Assembly (NCBI RefSeq): GCF_027579695.1
Contig: NC_083574.1
Coordinates: 47,004,559-47,068,558 of the forward strand
Direction: 5' to 3'
Length of the DNA: 64,000 nt
DNA from: Neoarius graeffei
Taxonomy: Eukaryota > Chordata > Actinopteri > Siluriformes > Ariidae
The position numbers and the translations under genes were made by a program. Below the pieces are notes generated by a model. That model ran no database searches. It was not told the origin of the DNA and was given only the letters and a program-made list of their open reading frames with translations. Shown piece after piece: positions 1-9,649 of this stretch. Positions within the stretch are counted from its first letter, which is position 1. Each line of letters opens with the position of its first letter.

Positions 1-87
1 CAAGTTCCCTCTGGATATCCTGGTCTGCTGGCAAGAGGTGCCCCAGCATACCACTCAGCCTGCCAAGATATGGAAGTACCTGCAGCG
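1..87 (-). pseudogene. hAT-type transposase C-terminal fragment, inverted copy
   Basis: This stretch is the reverse complement of about 1975-2060, with only a few mismatches over about 85 bp. It is therefore a piece of the same hAT-like coding relic in the opposite orientation, cut by the window edge. The two copies lie at the outer sides of the foldback and the YqaJ-family unit between them. Confidence 0.6.
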
Positions 88-475
88 ACCTCCTTGCCCT
101 TTGGGTCAATATCAAACCCCCCCCCCCCCCCCCCCCCCCCCCCAATTTTTTTTTCTCATCGGATCTACACGATTCACGTAGGTCACCCATTTTGGTTTCA
201 AAATGGCGAATTTCGCTGAAAGGTGAGGGATTTTCATGCATGCGCTGCACTCAGTGTAATGCGCTGGCTCACATTTTTTTGTCATACATGTAGCTATGAT
301 AAAGGATAGCGGCGAGGTTATTATTCATAGTTGGCTTATGAAAATCCCTCACCTTTCGGCGAAATTCGCCGTTTTGAAACCAAAATGGGTGACCTACGTG
401 AATCGTGTAGATCTGATGAGAAAAAAAAATGGGGGGGGGGGGTTTGATATTGACCCAAAGGGCAAGGAGGTCGCT
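88..475. mobile_element. Foldback (palindromic) element with poly-C/poly-G tracts
   Basis: Two arms of about 140-150 bp, near 92-243 and 335-473, are reverse complements. Each reads inward through a CCTTGCCCTTTGGGTCAATA block, a homopolymer C (or G) run, an A/T run and a block containing GATTCACGTAGGTCACCCA. A roughly 90-bp spacer separates them. No coding sequence is convincing. The structure is what a foldback MITE or an inverted duplication would leave. The homopolymer lengths differ strongly between arms (about 24 C against 10 G), so they may be unstable or misassembled. Confidence 0.6.
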
Positions 476-812
476 TCGCACCCATAGACAGTCCGTGCCG
501 GTTTGCGCCTCCTCCTCCTGCTTTGATATTGACGCCATAGCGACGAGTACATCTCGCTGCGAAGGGCAAGCAGCATCATTTCGCGCCTCTTCTCCTGCTG
601 GCCAGAGCGTGCACACATCAGTCAGAGTGCAGACCAGACCGCTGGAAGCTGGATGGAGTCATCGGACTGAATTTCCTACTTTTTTCAAACTTTCCTGATT
701 TGCCATCAAAACAAACAAAACTTCCGGCTTGATTACGTCAGCATTCGAAAGAGGGCGCGCGCGTCTTTTGACAGTCCCTGTGTCCGAAATTGCTCCCTAC
801 TCACTATAGAAG

Positions 813-1834
813 GATTTCACTGACGTCACCCGAAACCGGAAGTAAACAGACCCTGCGCCATTTTGGAAGACCAACAAACTCGTGATTAGGGGGAAATAAC
901 GGCAGCGGTATGTGAACCCACGAGAATAAAGTGGAGTGGCAAACGACTTAAACAAATCTGAGCTGTTTTATTTATGATTTATTGGCCCAACAGTAGACTT
1001 GAAAGAAACCTGTGTGAGACTTGGCAAAAAACTGTGGATATAATGGATAAGTCTGTGCATGATCTGCGGACACTTTGAGGTAAGCAAACGCAAGAAATTC
1101 AGATTTAAAACATGCTAAATTGGCCCCAAGTTGAAAAACTGTATGAGGAGCAAGCCTTCCAGACTTCTACAATTTAATAATAATAATAATAATTTAGGAT
1201 GGTTTGGGGCTTGCTCTCCCTCCTATTATATAAATAAAGCATAGTTGTTGTGTAGGCATATATCATAAATACATATGTATAATTTGGATAAATTAACCTA
1301 AATTATGGGTACCTTAATAGTAACAAAAAGTATTAATTTTTCAACTGAAAAGATATATTATTAAAAGATAAATATCAACAAGATTACCTTGGCCATAACT
1401 ATGTGTAGGTTATTCTTAATAACAGCTGTAATATCACGAACCAAGCCACTAACAACATAATTGTAAGCCTGTAGCCCTTTGTAGGCCTTCAAGTCATCAG
1501 CAGTGTAGGCACTGGGTGTAAACAACAAATCATTTACAATGTCTGGGTAGCAAACAGATGGCAGAATTGGTGTCAGGTCCTCCTTATGTTTCCATTCTCC
1601 CTTGCCCCGAGTCTTATCATATGGGTCAAACCCATCAATCACAGCCAGTTTCTCCACATACCGTGCCCTTTCTGCAGCTGGTAATGTACTCACATAACCA
1701 GAATTATCATCCATCGTGTCACTTTACTCTCGCTCGTACTTTGTTTTATATTGTGAGTGCATGTACTTGGTCTTCCAATATGGCGCCTAACAAAATCTCG
1801 CGGCATGGTGACGTCATCCGGTAGCCCTCTATAG
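813..1834. mobile_element. Candidate mobile unit carrying a YqaJ/SWIM-family exon, with CRE-like ends
   Basis: The two ends share an inverted series of blocks. The left end has TGACGTCACC and then GCGCCATTTTGGAAGACCAA. The reverse complement of the right end has TGACGTCACC and then GCGCCATATTGGAAGACCAA. Looser similarity continues towards the gene start. The outer flanks, 778-812 and 1831-1876, look like two halves of one common fish repeat (GTGTCCGAAATTGCTCCCTA on the left, GCCATTTTGTAGTGCTGTCC on the right), as if the unit had inserted at a TATA-containing site. The exact boundaries are inferred. Confidence 0.4.
1386..1714 (-). CDS. First coding exon of a multi-copy fish SWIM/YqaJ-type gene (function unknown)
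   Basis: An open frame starts at an ATG (1712-1714, - strand) in the context GTGACACGATGG and begins MDDNSGYVSTLPAAERARYV. It ends near a splice donor, ATGGCCAAG followed by GTAATC. From memory it resembles the N-terminal exon of large teleost gene families whose later exons carry a SWIM zinc finger and a YqaJ-type nuclease domain; those later exons are not visible here. It could be a functional exon of a gene continuing outside the unit, or a stranded exon. The TGACGTCA motif about 95 bp upstream could act as a promoter element. No enzymatic role can be read from this exon alone. Confidence 0.45.
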
Positions 1835-1974
1835 GGCACTGTATAGTGGAGACGCCATTTTGTAGTGCTGTCCGTGCTGAAAGAAATCAAATTAAAAGTC
1901 TCAAATTTGATTTAATAAAAGACAGCAGCAAAGAAGAAAGTATTCAGCCTTGATTTAAAAAGAACTGAAAGCTG

Positions 1975-2605
1975 CAGGTTCTTCCATAGCTTGGCAGGCT
2001 GAGTGGTATGCTGGGGCACCTCTTGCCAGCAGACCAGGATATCCAGAGGGAACTTGTGCGATTCAGTGTTGACCTGACCATCCCCAGCTTCAAGGAGGGA
2101 GAGAGCATCGTGGAGTGGTGGGGTCATGTCTTCGACAAACCAGACAAGTACCCCTCCCTGGGTGCACTGGTTGTGTTGCCTCTCCATCTTTCATGGACCT
2201 AGAGTCGAGTCCTCATTTAGTCTGATGAATGATGTAATTGATCAAAGGAGTGGCAACATGAATGTGGAAACATTTAATGCAATACAGACGGTCAAGTACA
2301 CGCTGATGTCCGGGGGGAAGACAGCTATGCAGCTCTTTAGAAGGGAGGACGTGAAGTTTGGGGAAGTGGACAGAACATTGTGCAAGAACATTAACTCTGC
2401 AGCAGCCACATACAAACACCAGCAGAGGGTGAACAAGGAGGAAAAGCAGCAGAGCAAGTATGGCTCTCAAGCAACTTGCAGCGCTCAGCAGGCCAAGAAA
2501 CCGACTGCTGAAGGGGAGAAGCGGGCAAGGCTGAAACATGTGGCAACTCGGCGAAAGCGGGCCATGGAGACACTGGTGGTCCAGGCAAATAAAAGGAAAA
2601 AATGA
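1975..2605 (+). pseudogene. hAT-like transposase C-terminal (dimerisation) region, frameshifted
   Basis: Two overlapping frames make one product. The first (about 2008-2172) includes SFKEGESIVEWWGHVFDK and KYPSLGALV. The second (about 2172-2605) includes FHGPRVESSFSLMNDVID and continues through a lysine-rich tail to a stop at 2603-2605. The motif series WW, YPSL, ES/SSFSLM with many charged residues is typical of the C-terminal dimerisation region of fish hAT-type transposases. A frameshift near 2172 breaks it. The upstream DDE core is absent because the copy starts abruptly near 1975. The lysine-rich tail may be a nuclear localisation signal. Confidence 0.55.
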
Positions 2606-2689
2606 TCACTATTCCTTGTGTGTTCCACTTTCTTCGTTCTATTATTCGCATTTTTTTCCAGGGCATAATTTCACTATAACTACATGTAT

Positions 2690-3625
2690 TTGTACTGTAT
2701 GTCCTTGTGCAAATGTCAATACAGTATACTTAGTAAGGAGGCTATAATATTTATTCTGGGGGAGGACCCCTCAAACAAAATAAAACAACACCAGAGGCCA
2801 CGTCACCACTCGCGCACCCTTCTCACCTTTTTCACCCCGACCCGTTTTCATGCCTGGTTAATAGAATATCCTGATATTAAGTGAACAGACGTCGGAGATT
2901 GTTGAAGTTGAGGAAACGGTGATTAATATCCTACAAAAAATGTGTGAATACTAAATACATTAGGTATAAACAGCTTAACGTTTTTCTATCGGCTACAACC
3001 ACCAATCTGTTGCAATGGATAGGGTAAATTCAGGTAAAGTGGGACACTTTTTTAAATAAAATGCGGTTTTAACAATCTAAATCCATTATAATGATTCAAA
3101 TGTGTGTATGTTTTCTTTAAATAGATTGTTAAGAACATATCAAAGGGGAAATTAATCTAGTCAGTGAATTTATAAGAGCCTTTTACATCCTTCAACACAA
3201 TCTGACCCCCCCTTCAGCAAAGCTGATGGATTCAGGTTGAGTGGGGCACTTTGTTTGGTATGTAGGACAATGTGTGATGACCATATATTGACCACAAACA
3301 TTTTTTTTGTTTGTTTTAAAGCATATCAAAACATTTATTTATAACAAATTAATGTCAAACATAAAAAATATAACAATGTAGTAAATGAATAAACTAGTAA
3401 AAAATAAAAAAGGTAGTATACGAATAAACATTTAATAACAATATATATAATATTAGCATACAACATTAAAACATGACTCGTGAAACCACTTATCACACTT
3501 ACAGCAGGCCACCCATTCCTCCATTGCCTTTCGGTCATTTGTGGACATCAAAATGGACATCATTTACCTTGATATATATGAGTATCTCGCGCTTATCTCA
3601 CCACTCCAAGATGGTGACCGTATTT
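2690..3625. other. No gene seen; AT-rich intergenic DNA
   Basis: I see no credible coding sequence. Two related short blocks, near 3025-3050 (GGTAAAGTGGGACACTT) and 3230-3255 (GGTTGAGTGGGGCACTT), suggest an old repeat. The rest is AT-rich with poly-T and poly-A runs. Confidence 0.5.
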
Positions 3626-3629
3626 CTCG

Positions 3630-5190
3630 CGTCAGAACAGCCAACGCTCCGTCTACGTAATAATAGGATGTCTATGGGGGGATCCAGCCCCACTGAGCAT
3701 CAACGGGGACTGTGTCCAGCGGGTGTCCTCCTTCAGGTTCCTTGGGACACATACTGTATAGCCGAGGACCTCTCCTGGACTGCCAACACATGTGGTAAAA
3801 AAGGTGGTAAAAAAGGCCCGACAGCGACTCCACTTCCTAAGGATACTCAGAAGGAACCATCTGGAGGAGAAACTGTCACTACGTTCAGACTGCAACCTGA
3901 AACGACCCATATCCGATTTGTTGTGAAATCCGATTTTTTTGTTAGGCCGTTCACATTACCAATTATATGAGACTTGTATGCGATCTCCAATATGAACGGA
4001 AAACGACCCAAAAGTGTCCTGCATGCGCAAATTGACACGTAATAAGCACATCTACGTAATACGTAAACAAAAAAAAAAGCGCACTCTTCAAGTTTGCAAG
4101 TAAAGCATGGAGATGAGGGGAGACCTGGCGATGTGGTTTTTGTGGCGGCGGCGGAACTCGCACAATAATCTGATTAATGTGGGCAGCAGACTAATGAGAC
4201 CGAAGGTGTCAAATTACTGGAAATTTCCAGAACAATCTTGTAATACAGGATGGTTTAAGTTATAAATCGGTTATAGAAACTGTTTTATTTAATCAGGCTA
4301 ACAGATCAACATCCAGGTCCCTACCAAATCCACCATTAGCTTGATCAATTCTATAAAAGTCTATTTAAGTTCTGAAAACTGTACAAATGTTGTTGTTTTC
4401 CACCAAAGAGGCGGGATTAGCCAACACAGAATAGTGACGTTTGTCTCTTGTTGATGACGTGTAGGTCGCATGAATGCGACCTGTCCGGTCAGACTGCAGT
4501 CGCATGTGAAAATAATGGATATGCATCGGAATTAGGACCACATATCCAAGCGGCCTGGGTCGCATGTGAAAAAAATCGGATCTGTGTCATTCAGATTGTC
4601 AATAACAAATCGGATACGGGTCGCATATGGGCAAAAAAATCGGATATGGGTCGTTTCAGGGTGCAGTCTGAACGTAGACTACGTGGCCTTTTACCGCAGC
4701 ACCATCGAGAGCGTCCTGACGTACTGCATTACAGCTTGGTACGCCAACTGCTCTGTGGCAGAAAGAAAGAACCTGCAGAGGGTCATTAAAACTGCACATC
4801 ACTGGCAGTCCCCTACCCTCGCTAGAAGACATCGCTAGCACACGGTGTCTCAGGAGAGCGAGGGCAATCACTGCTGACCCCTCACACCCGGGACAGCACC
4901 TGTTTACCCTCATGCCCTCTGGCAGGAGATACAGGTGCCTCAAAAGCAGGACAAACAGACTTAAAAACAGTTTCTTTCCCTGGGCCATCAGGTCCCTGAA
5001 CTCATAAGAGAGTGCATTCCTTTCTTATTTCTATTTTACTCCTTTCTTATTCTTATTTTACTGTTTTCTTTTAATATTTTACTGGGATTTTTTTATATTT
5101 ATTATGCACCAGGCGGAGAAGCACTGCAATTTCATTGTATACCTGATGTTCAATGACAATAAAGATTCTATTCTATTCTATTTAATACAC
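3630..5190 (+). mobile_element. L2-like LINE, 3' part of the reverse transcriptase ORF plus 3' tail
   Basis: On the + strand, 3690-3870 reads INGDCVQRVSSFRFLGTH, then ARQRLHFLRILRRNHLEEKL. After an interruption, 4680-5000 reads FYRSTIESVLTYCITAWYANCSVAERKNLQRVIKTA and ends LFTLLPSGRRYRCLKSRTNR followed by SFFPWAIRSLNS and a stop. This is the C-terminal end of an L2-type reverse transcriptase ORF. The tail contains CAATAAAGATTCTATTCTAT, the short-repeat tail usual for L2 elements. A GGTAAAAAA duplication near 3791-3815 and stops show the copy is dead. The LINE is 5'-truncated and split by the TIR element at 3880-4676. Confidence 0.75.
3880..4676. mobile_element. Non-autonomous TIR element inserted in the L2-like LINE
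   Basis: The ends are inverted repeats of about 40 bp: TACGTTCAGACTGCAACCTG at the left and CAGTCTGAACGTA at the right, continuing inward as CCTGAAACGACCCATATCCG. Removing 3880-4676 rejoins the LINE reading frame (EEKL to FYRST). Candidate duplications CACTACGT and GACTACGT overlap the inverted repeat, so the exact boundary is uncertain. No transposase is present. The interior repeats GGTCGCATGTGAA-type blocks. A hAT-type MITE is most likely. Confidence 0.7.
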
Positions 5191-5211
5191 TGCAGCTTAT
5201 TCGTGCCCTTA

Positions 5212-5325
5212 GGATGGTGTAGTGGTTAGCACTGTCGTTTCACTGCAAGAAGGTTAAAGGTTTGAATCCCATGGCCTTTCTGTGTGGAGTTTGCATGTTC
5301 TCCTCATGTCGGCGTGGGTTTCCTT
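5212..5325 (+). repeat. tRNA-derived SINE, left half (split copy)
   Basis: This is the 5' half of a DANA/Mermaid-like SINE: TGTAGTGGTTAGC (A-box like), a degenerate B box, then GTGTGGAGTTTGCATGTTCT. It stops at GGTTTCCTT and resumes at 8592 with CAGGTGCTCTGGTTTCC, so one SINE was split by the 3.26-kb element between. Confidence 0.75.
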
Positions 5326-5383
5326 CAGGGGCGTAGTTAGGATTTTTCAAATGGGGGGTCACACACTGACTGGCAGCCTGAGT

Positions 5384-5961
5384 GAAGAAAAAGAAAGAAA
5401 GCACAACTTTATTCATCACACACTTATGAAATTTCCTCTCTGCATTTAACCCATCTGAAGCAGTGAACACACACACACCCAGAGCAGTGGGCAGCCATGC
5501 TAACAGCGCCCGGGGAGCAGTTGGGAGTTAGGGACCTCGCTCAAGGGCACCTCAGCCCAAGGCCATCCCATATTATCCTAACCTGCATGTCTTTGGACTG
5601 TGGGGGAAACCAGAACACCTGGAGGAAACCCACGCAGACACGGGGAGAACATGCACTCAAAAAAAACCCCATTGGATTTACTTAACCGAGTTATGGCAAC
5701 CAGTCCCACGAAACTGTGTTAATTTAGATGTATTGAATACAGTTATGTTGAGTTATTCAAAACATAACTGTATTCAATACATCTAAATTAACACAGTTTC
5801 GTGGGACCGGTTGCCATAACTTGGTTAAGTAAATCCAATGTTTTATTTTTTTGAGTGTGCAAACTCTGCACAGAAAGGCCCTCGCTGGCCACTGGGTTTG
5901 AACCCAGAACCTTCTTGCTGTGAGGCGACCGTGCTAACCACTACACCACTGTGCCACCCAT
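5384..5961 (-). repeat. SINE, variant-tail subfamily, interrupted by a palindromic MITE
   Basis: The - strand copy has the same tRNA-like head (reverse complement near 5885-5958) and central CCCCCACAGTCCAAAGACAT block as the main SINE. Its 3' part is different: on the + strand it reads GCACAACTTTATTCATCACAC and CTCTCTGCATTTAACCCATC, then AAGAAAGAAAG. The same tail occurs at 8985-9257. It is split at 5650-5857. Confidence 0.7.
5650..5857. mobile_element. Near-perfect palindromic MITE
   Basis: The sequence from CACTCAAAAAAA to TTTTTTTGAGTG reads almost the same on both strands. The arms carry GGATTTACTTAAC, GTTATGGCAACC and ACTGTGTTAATTTAGATG, meeting around TTGAGTTATTCAAAACATAA near 5750-5770. 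It interrupts the SINE sequence AACATGCAAACTC, leaving AACATG on the left and TGCAAACTC on the right, so the duplication is only 2-4 bp. It could form a long hairpin if transcribed. Confidence 0.8.
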
Positions 5962-6224
5962 TATGAGTACATTATGAAACAAAAAATAATTACCATTGCT
6001 AGTTTTAGGTAGCTTAGAAACCGGCTCTTCCATTATTGCTGTTTCTTCCACGTTTTCTTGATGTTGTGTTCTAGAAACGGCACACTAAAACTTAGCTTCG
6101 AAGCCACAAAATGCAATTTTGATGGAAAAAAATATAATAAATTGCTTTCCTCTCTTCACATCGAAAGAAGGAGGAAAGTTTCGCTTGTTTTGACATGGCA
6201 GATTATTAACACGAGGAAATACTC

Positions 6225-6525
6225 GTAATTAACCCCGCCGACAGTAGTCGGAGGGGTTATTATTTTCACCTGCGTCAGTCTGTGTGTGTGTGTGTGTATC
6301 TGTCTGTCTGTCTGTCTGTGTGTCTGCAAGATATCTCAAGAACCAATGGATCGATTTGGACCAAATTTTGTACATGTGTTGCCAATCACCCAGGAAGGAA
6401 ACCATTAAATTTTGGAGGTCAAAGGTCAAGGTCATGGCAGAACTTCGAAATTTTTGCCCAATGTATTTTAATAGGGAAAAGGCGGGGTTTGCACTCGTTA
6501 GAGTGTCCCTGTCTAGTTCACAACT
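6225..6525 (+). repeat. Dispersed repeat with TCTG/TG simple repeats (unclassified)
   Basis: It starts with AACCCCGCCGACAGTAGTCG, a short hairpin, runs through (TG)n and (TCTG)n near 6281-6325, then CAAGATATCTCAAGAACCAA and GGTCAAAGGTCAAGGTCATG. I recognise the layout as a dispersed repeat seen in fish and other aquatic animals, but cannot name it. It has no coding capacity. Confidence 0.5.
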
Positions 6526-6625
6526 AAAAAGACTGCAGCTACCGGTACACTGGCAGCTTGACCGTGCTTTCTAGTGCAATCGTGTTGCGCTTGCGCAGAA
6601 CTGTGTCAGTCCCGCGTACCTTGGC

Positions 6626-7590
6626 TTGCGTTGCGCCAAGCATGAGATCTCTAAAAAGTTTTCGGAGTCTGGAGCAAAAATAGATTATGTTATACCAAAT
6701 GAGGCGTCTCCACGTGATCTACGTCCTGGAAAGGCATACGGCACGATCAGAGTTACAGAACTTCTATATGCTGCTGATGTTGTTGTTTTCTCCAAAAGCA
6801 TAAGTGAGCTTCAAGAAATACTTGAGATCTACGATAATACTTTCAAGCGATACGGCCTATGTATGTCATACAAAAAAACTGAGACCATGGCTTTTAATGT
6901 CAGTGAGAGTTTGAAAGACCAGAAGAGCCTTATTATGGTAGATGGGATTCCACTGAAAAACGTAAGGCAATTTCGCTATCTTGGACACATGATAACAAAC
7001 ACCAGGAATTCTTCAGCCTTTCTTCACCAACGCATATCCTCAGCCTTTGAAAAATGGAATGAACCGAAACAATTTCTGACGGACTGCGAGATATATCTTT
7101 CTGCACGTATAAAGATACTAAACGCGTGCGTACGGAGCAGATTACTATATAGTGTCTAAGCATGGCAACTCTCATCAGCAGAGGCCAAGAGACTGGACAT
7201 TATTTGGAACAGTTTTCTTAGGAAAATGGTTGCTGGTGGGTTTCCCAGGAAGAACACAGATCCTACTATAGGAGAAGTGGACTGGGCCTTTAAAATATCT
7301 AACCCCCGTCTCCATGAGATGACCCAGAGCCAACGAATTGAAGAATTTTGCCATATTCAACATCTCCACTATATTGGTCATCTATGTAGAATGGACAATA
7401 CTTCCCTCCTTAAACGGGTCCTATTCGATAAAAGGCGAAATTGGGGTAAAATGGGGAAAATATGGAACATTGAAAAAAGACAATTGATAAAAACATGCAT
7501 GGACAAAAAGGACATCATGCAACTTATTTAAGTCGCAAGCCCCATGACCGTTCACATGTCAAGTGGGAAAATCTGATGATGATGATGATG
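6626..7590 (+). pseudogene. LINE reverse transcriptase, C-terminal half (RTE-like, degenerate)
   Basis: Reading frames 6626-7159 and, after an in-frame stop, 7160-7531 give one product. It contains TELLYAADVVVFSKSISEL (a decayed form of the YADD catalytic box), QFRYLGHMI, RIKILNACVRSRLLY, and further on NSFLRKMVAGGFPRK and GHLCRMDN. These are standard landmarks of the palm, thumb and C-terminal part of LINE reverse transcriptases. The copy lacks its 5' part and endonuclease and ends in a (GAT)n tail near 7575-7590. Loss of the first catalytic Asp (AAD for YADD) and a stop show it is inactive. Clade is uncertain. Confidence 0.65.
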
Positions 7591-7832
7591 GCTCGTGCAC
7601 CTGAAGGCACGCCTCCTGCGCATGTGTTCCTAATGAAGAACACCTGTCTTTAATCAATGAACTATGTTTGGGCTATTTAAGGACTGCGCCCATGCAAGGA
7701 TGATGTGAAGTATTACGCCTCGTCTAGTGTGTCTTACAGATCCTTGTTTCCTGTCCTTGTTGACCTCCTGGTTTTTCGACTCCTGTTTCTTGTCCCTTGA
7801 TCTTGTATAGATTTGCCTCTGATATTCTGCCT

Positions 7833-8211
7833 GGGGGCGGCATGGTGGTGTAGTGGTTAGCGCTGTCGCCTCACAGCAAGAAGGTCCAGGTTCGAGCCCC
7901 ATGGCTGGCGAGGGCCTTTCTGTGCGGAGTTTGCATGTTCTCCCCGTGTCCGCGTGGGTTTCCTCCAGGTGCTCCGGTTTCCCCCACAGTCCAAAGACAT
8001 GCAGGTTAGGTTAACTGGTGACTCTAAATTGACCGTAGGTGTGAATGTGAGTGTGAATGGTTGTCTGTGTCTATGTGTCAGCCCTGTGATGACCTGGCGA
8101 CTTGTCCAGGGTGTACCCCGCCTCTCACTCGTAGTCAGCTGGGATAGGCTCCAGCTTGCCTGCGACCCTGTAGAACAGGATAAAGCGGCTAGAGATAATG
8201 AGATGAGATGA
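7833..8211 (+). repeat. tRNA-derived SINE (full length)
   Basis: A full-length main-subfamily copy. The head has GGTGTAGTGGTTAGCGCTG (A box) and GGTTCGAGCCCC (B box), the body has CCCCCACAGTCCAAAGACAT, and the end is GCGGCTAGAGATAATGAGAT with a GAGAT-repeat tail. Flanking GATATTCTG (7821-7829 and 8212-8220) is the target duplication. Confidence 0.85.
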
Positions 8212-8213
8212 GA

Positions 8214-8540
8214 TATTCTGTCCGTGCCTCGATTGACCTCCTGCCTGTTTCCTCGATTACAACTTTGCCTGCTGTTTCAGATTGTTTGCCTGTTGTGTGC
8301 ATTTCACGCACTTTATGCACTGGGCATATTATTTAACATATCAGCACTTACATCCAACTCTCCTGCACACACTCTGGCAAACTGGGTTTTCGCACGCAAA
8401 CCACAGGAAGTCCATACAAGGTTATAGAAACCCTAATGAGGCTGAGGTGACAATCTTGTTTAAAAAAATGTTAGAAAAATTACAGTGGGCACTTTTCTAA
8501 TATTCTTATGTGGCTATTGAAAAAATGTATGGTCCAACAA
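8214..8540. other. No gene seen; interior of the 5326-8586 element
   Basis: This stretch continues sequence that flanked the SINE at 7833-8211 (both sides contain CCTGTTTC and GATTGACCTCCTG-type text). I see no coding motif. Confidence 0.35.
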
Positions 8541-8591
8541 AGTGGGAGTCACGGGCACCCCAGGACCCTCCCAGCTACGCCCCTGTCCTTC

Positions 8592-8640
8592 AGGTGCTCT
8601 GGTTTCCCCCACAGTCCAAAGATTGAGTAAAGCCACTAGG
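8592..8640 (+). repeat. tRNA-derived SINE, right-hand remnant of split copy
   Basis: CAGGTGCTCTGGTTTCCCCC and the CAGTCCAAAGA block continue the SINE interrupted at 5325. The copy then decays into unrelated sequence. Confidence 0.65.
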
Positions 8641-8779
8641 GTTATACAAACCAGTGCATACTTTGTGTGCTGGTTCCAAGCCCAGATAGATTGGGGAGGG
8701 TTGTGTCATGAAGGGCATCTGGTGTAAAACCTATGTAGAACAAATCCACATAACAGGCTCCATGACGCACCGCCTCGTA

Positions 8780-9420
8780 AGGATAGGAAGAAAGGAATAG
8801 ATCCAGCAACTCAAGTTGAAGGTCAACTCAACTGGGCACTCAAGATATCAAATCAACAGCTATATGAAATTACAAGTTCACAGCCAGTTCAAGAGTTTTG
8901 TCATCTACAGTTCCTCAAGTATTTGGCTCATGTCTGCCATATGGAAAATGATGCAATACAAAAGCAAGTTCTGTTTGACAGAAAGAAAAAAAGGAAAGCA
9001 CAACTTTATTCATCACACACTTGTGAAATTCCTCTCTGCATTTAACCCATCTGAAGCAGTGAACACACAGGTGAGCAATGAGCACACACACATACCCAGA
9101 GCAGTGGGCAGCCATGCTAACAGTGCCCGGGGAGCAGTTGGGAGTTAGGTGCCTCGCTCAAGGGCACCTCAGCCCAAGGCCGTCCCATATTACCCTAACT
9201 GCATGTCTTTGGACTGTGGGGGAAACCAGAGCACCTGGAGGAAACCCACGCAGACGCACTTCAAATAGACTTTGGAGAAAAGTTGAAGACCTTCTGGGAG
9301 TGGACCAGCAACATGCAAGGAAAGCAATGATGGACAAAATGAACTTCAAGTGTCTATTGGAACAACGGTTCCAATGACACACCCCAAGGCCGATCTTGTG
9401 CCATGCGGGAAAATATGATG
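8780..9420 (+). pseudogene. LINE relic of the same family as 6626-7590, split by a SINE
   Basis: The + strand at 8818-8975 can be read as VNWALKISNQQLYEIT, EFCHL and KYLAHVCHMEND, matching EVDWAFKISNPRLHEMT and GHLCRMDN of the copy 1.5 kb upstream. The relic resumes after the SINE (about 9258-9380) and ends in a GATGACGATGATGA tail, like the upstream copy. It is 5'-truncated and inactive. Confidence 0.55.
8985..9257 (-). repeat. SINE, variant-tail subfamily, inside the LINE relic
   Basis: It carries the same 3' tail text as the copy at 5384-5961 (GCACAACTTTATTCATCACAC, CTCTGCATTTAACCCATCTG, GGGCACCTCAGCCCAAGGCC) and the CATGTCTTTGGACTGTGGGG block, but lacks the tRNA-like head. Confidence 0.65.
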
Positions 9421-9649
9421 ACGATGATGACCCCTTGGAAGTTGTTGTTTATTTGTACATTTGCAATTCAATTATTTAATCTTCTGTAAATGTATCTGAC
9501 TTGTACATAACCTGTCAGTTAGAAATAAAAACTAAACCACATCTGTTTTATTAATGTATAAAACAGAAATGTTTGTTTCCTCTGTAAAAAATTTACAGTA
9601 TTGTGCAATAGTGTTAGGCACATGCAAAGAAACATTGTAGAGCAAACAT

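Larger units (their letters stand above)
5326..8586. mobile_element. 3.26-kb TIR element with 5-bp target duplication TCCTT
   Basis: It begins CAGGGGCGTAGTTAGG and ends AGCTACGCCCCTG, a terminal inverted repeat of about 11-14 bp. The flanks are TCCTT at 5321-5325 and TCCTT at 8587-8591, and removing the element restores a continuous SINE. A CAGGGG start with a 5-bp duplication suggests a hAT-related group with short duplications, but I see no transposase. The interior is occupied by later arrivals: a SINE with its own palindromic insertion, a simple-repeat-bearing element, a LINE fragment and a full-length SINE. Confidence 0.7.

Noticed and set aside
7841-7920. tRNA genes suggested by A-box and B-box text in each SINE head
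   Set aside because: There is no complete cloverleaf with acceptor stem and anticodon loop in the right place; these are the tRNA-derived Pol III promoters of SINEs.
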